From the NCBI GenBank assembly GCA_036571765.1, contig BROE01000019.1, positions 7,137,625 through 7,201,624 on the forward strand: 64,000 nt of DNA, in the 5' to 3' direction. Source of the DNA: Plecoglossus altivelis. Taxonomy: Eukaryota; Chordata; Actinopteri; Osmeriformes; Plecoglossidae. Positions 61,866 through 64,000 of the stretch are shown in pieces; within the stretch, counting starts at the first letter, position 1; each line of letters starts with the position of its first letter. Under the pieces are notes generated by a model that searched no databases, had not been told where the DNA came from, and saw nothing but the letters and a program-made list of their open reading frames with translations. Position numbers and translations under genes: made by a program.

Positions 61866-64000
61866 TCAACCCAACCGCTGCCATTGCGACAACGGCCACT
61901 CTGACTCTTCACGGCTTCACAGCTCCCACAGCCCACCTCACACACAACAAGACACATGTTGTCTCCCGTGCACGTTCCCATCTCCTGCACGGACGGCCCC
62001 CGCCGTGAAATTGGCTATCAGTTAGGGAGCGTTTACGTAACGTGGTCCTTGCTCACGCTCTGCTCTGCTCTGGCCGGCCCCTCCAGGGCTACGTGTCGGA
62101 GGCTCTGCCGGTCCGATCCTCCACGGCCGTCTTCAGGAGCCCCCAGTTTGCTTCCCCCTCCCCCCCCCGCGCAGAGACACAGTCATCCTCACAGAGCTCA
62201 CCTAGGCAGGGGCCACTGGGAGGCTGGACGGGGTAGTCTGTAGAGAGGTGCTTTAACCACCACCTCACAATAGGACTGTGGAGAGACGAGGCCACACACA
62301 AACACACACGCTTACATTGTTTAGCTGAATGAACTTTGGTAGGAGTATGATGCGTGCCGCTGACAGTACTTGGTGTGAAAAATGTCACGCGCCCACCTCT
62401 CTGGCGGCTATTGTGGTCAGAGAGGGACACACAGAGAGTGCTTGGTTGTCTGTCATCACAGTGCATTTACTGCTTAATCATCAAGCATTCATTCGCTTAT
62501 CACTCACTTCAAGTGTACTTTATGTAAGCTGGTTCCCTTGACAACCCAGCTCCTTCTGGTCAGTTGACAGAAATAGAAGGAGAGAGAGGAGAAGAGGAGC
62601 ACAAAGACAAGTATGGTAATTTAACAGTAGATGGAATCTCTCGATGCCTCTGTTGATGTTGTCCTGAGGTGGTAAAATATGTCAAAATCTCACTTGATCA
62701 CGCACGGTTTATGACTGTATCAGTGACCTGGGATGGCCAATGACTCCAGTTGCTGGTGAAGAAGATGTAACTGGTTAAAGCTTTTTCTACTGCAGGCTCC
62801 CCCTCCGCCAGCGTGAAGGTGCGCTGGAGCAGTCTGGACCAAATGCATTTACACTACCAAGCGGAGACAGACTTAACAAGTTCAATTAATAGCAGTTAGA
62901 GGGAGGGGGTGAGGGGGTGGGGGGGTGGGGGGAGCCACGAGAGAGACCGCGCCGGGCGATGAGAGGCAACCACAAGCCCTTCATTTGGCCGTTCATCCAG
63001 CACACACAGCACCCCTCTTCCTGCCATCCACATAGCTGTCCCTGCTGTCTACAAGGACAGATGTGCCACCCTACTGTGTCAGGTGTTATGTTGGCTTGTT
63101 TCTGCAGGTCCTAGCCTGTTTGATTCAATCCAAAATGGCTGTGTGGATCCCATCCATCAGGCAGCTTCGCTTGGGTGTTTTGGTGCAGCAGAGCTCTGTG
63201 GCTGTGTGTTTCTGCATGCCTGCTTACATGGGCTCTACTCTCTCTTCCGTTTGATCTGCATATTCATGGCTTCCACTGTAACTGTGCGTTCCCTAATACT
63301 CTCCCTTCGCGTTGTCTCCGTCCTCCCTGTTCACGCTCAGCTGTGTTCTCGGAGCTATTCTTAACCAAAGGGTCTGAGTGACTGAACCAAATGAAGTCTG
63401 GAACATCTTTTCAGGACTTGCTGTAGGTCCTGGATTTGTGTTTTGGTTTTTGCTTTTCAGTGGGAAAAACAATCGCCGGGAATATTTCAGAATCCGAGTT
63501 CCCCGAATCACACGTCTCTGTCTTTCTTTTAAAGTGAGAAAAAGCGTTTTTGCGCCAGCCCCGGAAGGCACCCTTTTTTTAGTGTGCCAAAGACTCGGAG
63601 ACAGATGGTCAATTAAAACACACACCAAAAAAAACGTTAGCACAATTAGCACACGGAGGGGCCACTGCTCTTTAATGGTGGGCTATGAAGTATTCATCCA
63701 CCCGCTGCTCAGCTGTGGTTCAGGTGAGGAGCTTGCCAGGCCCTGTGATCGTCATGGAGCAGGTCAGCTGTGAGACCGCCCCTGACAGCCCCACACGTGG
63801 GCTGGTGTTGCCCTAACTGCTCTTTTGTTTAGATGCTCAGGGGGACGTCTCTGGGCGGCAGGCTGAGATGCAGAGGGCAGCGAGGGTGAAGAGCGTTATG
63901 AGTGGCTAATGTAACGGTAGTGCGTACAGCGTGTTGAACCGGATGCCCACTATTTAAATATATACATACACTGTATATATACTTAGTGGGCTTGCAGGAG

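Larger units (their letters stand above)
60885..64000 (+). other. dlg4 intron 1 (non-coding)
   Basis: I recognise no coding exon. The stretch contains G-rich and GT-rich tracts (61306-61335), a long CTCTGTCT repeat (61528-61865) and otherwise ordinary sequence. It is taken as intron because the second dlg4 exon is not seen. Confidence 0.55.

Noticed and set aside
61457..62008. 183-residue Ser/Leu repeat frame and antisense Arg/Glu frame
   Set aside because: Translation of the CT satellite in dlg4 intron 1.

Overview
The window is vertebrate genomic DNA from a teleost fish. The genes have introns with GT/AG junctions, the spacers are rich in microsatellites and minisatellites, and there is one 10-base N gap. 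Two intronless arginine-rich protamine genes are of the type known from salmonids and relatives. They suggest a protacanthopterygian or related teleost, but I cannot fix the species.

Layout. 1-6.4 kb: the 5' coding half of pak3 on the minus strand (six coding exons; the kinase exons lie off the left edge). 6.4-32.8 kb: about 26 kb without recognisable coding sequence, probably pak3 upstream or 5' intronic DNA. It holds many simple repeats, an almost exact 1,081-bp tandem duplication (24.66-26.82 kb) and an unevenly diverged 1.3-kb tandem duplication (16.9-19.5 kb). 32.8-43.5 kb: a tandem array of three her7-like bHLH-Orange genes on the minus strand, separated by about 2.2-kb units (S1-S3). 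The N gap sits exactly where a fourth copy would be expected. 43.5-48.5 kb: a her7-her1 divergent intergenic region built from degenerate repeats of two modules carrying Her/Hes-type sites (GGCACGYG), RBPJ-type sites (YRTGGGAA) and T-box-type sites. 48.5-50.0 kb: a her1/hes7-like gene on the plus strand. 51.9-54.7 kb: mepce, the 7SK snRNA capping enzyme, complete in four coding exons. 56.4-57.5 kb: two divergent protamine genes of 33 codons each with CRE/TATA promoters. 60.85 kb: the first coding exon of dlg4 (PSD-95), encoding the palmitoylated N-terminus; the rest of the gene lies to the right.

Functional reading. her1 and her7 are the Notch-driven oscillator pair of the zebrafish segmentation clock, and divergent neighbours there. 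Here her7 is amplified, each copy carrying its own upstream unit, and the shared intergenic region is itself internally repeated. This is the most unusual structure in the window. her7 copies 1 and 2 differ from copy 3 in the first exon and promoter but are almost identical in exons 2-3, which points to recent amplification or gene conversion. As far as I know human HES7 and DLG4 both map to 17p13.1, so the her1-dlg4 linkage looks like conserved synteny.

Limits. Gene names rest on recalled family motifs and on splice-phase checks done by hand. Binding sites are consensus matches only. Several duplications could be assembly artefacts.
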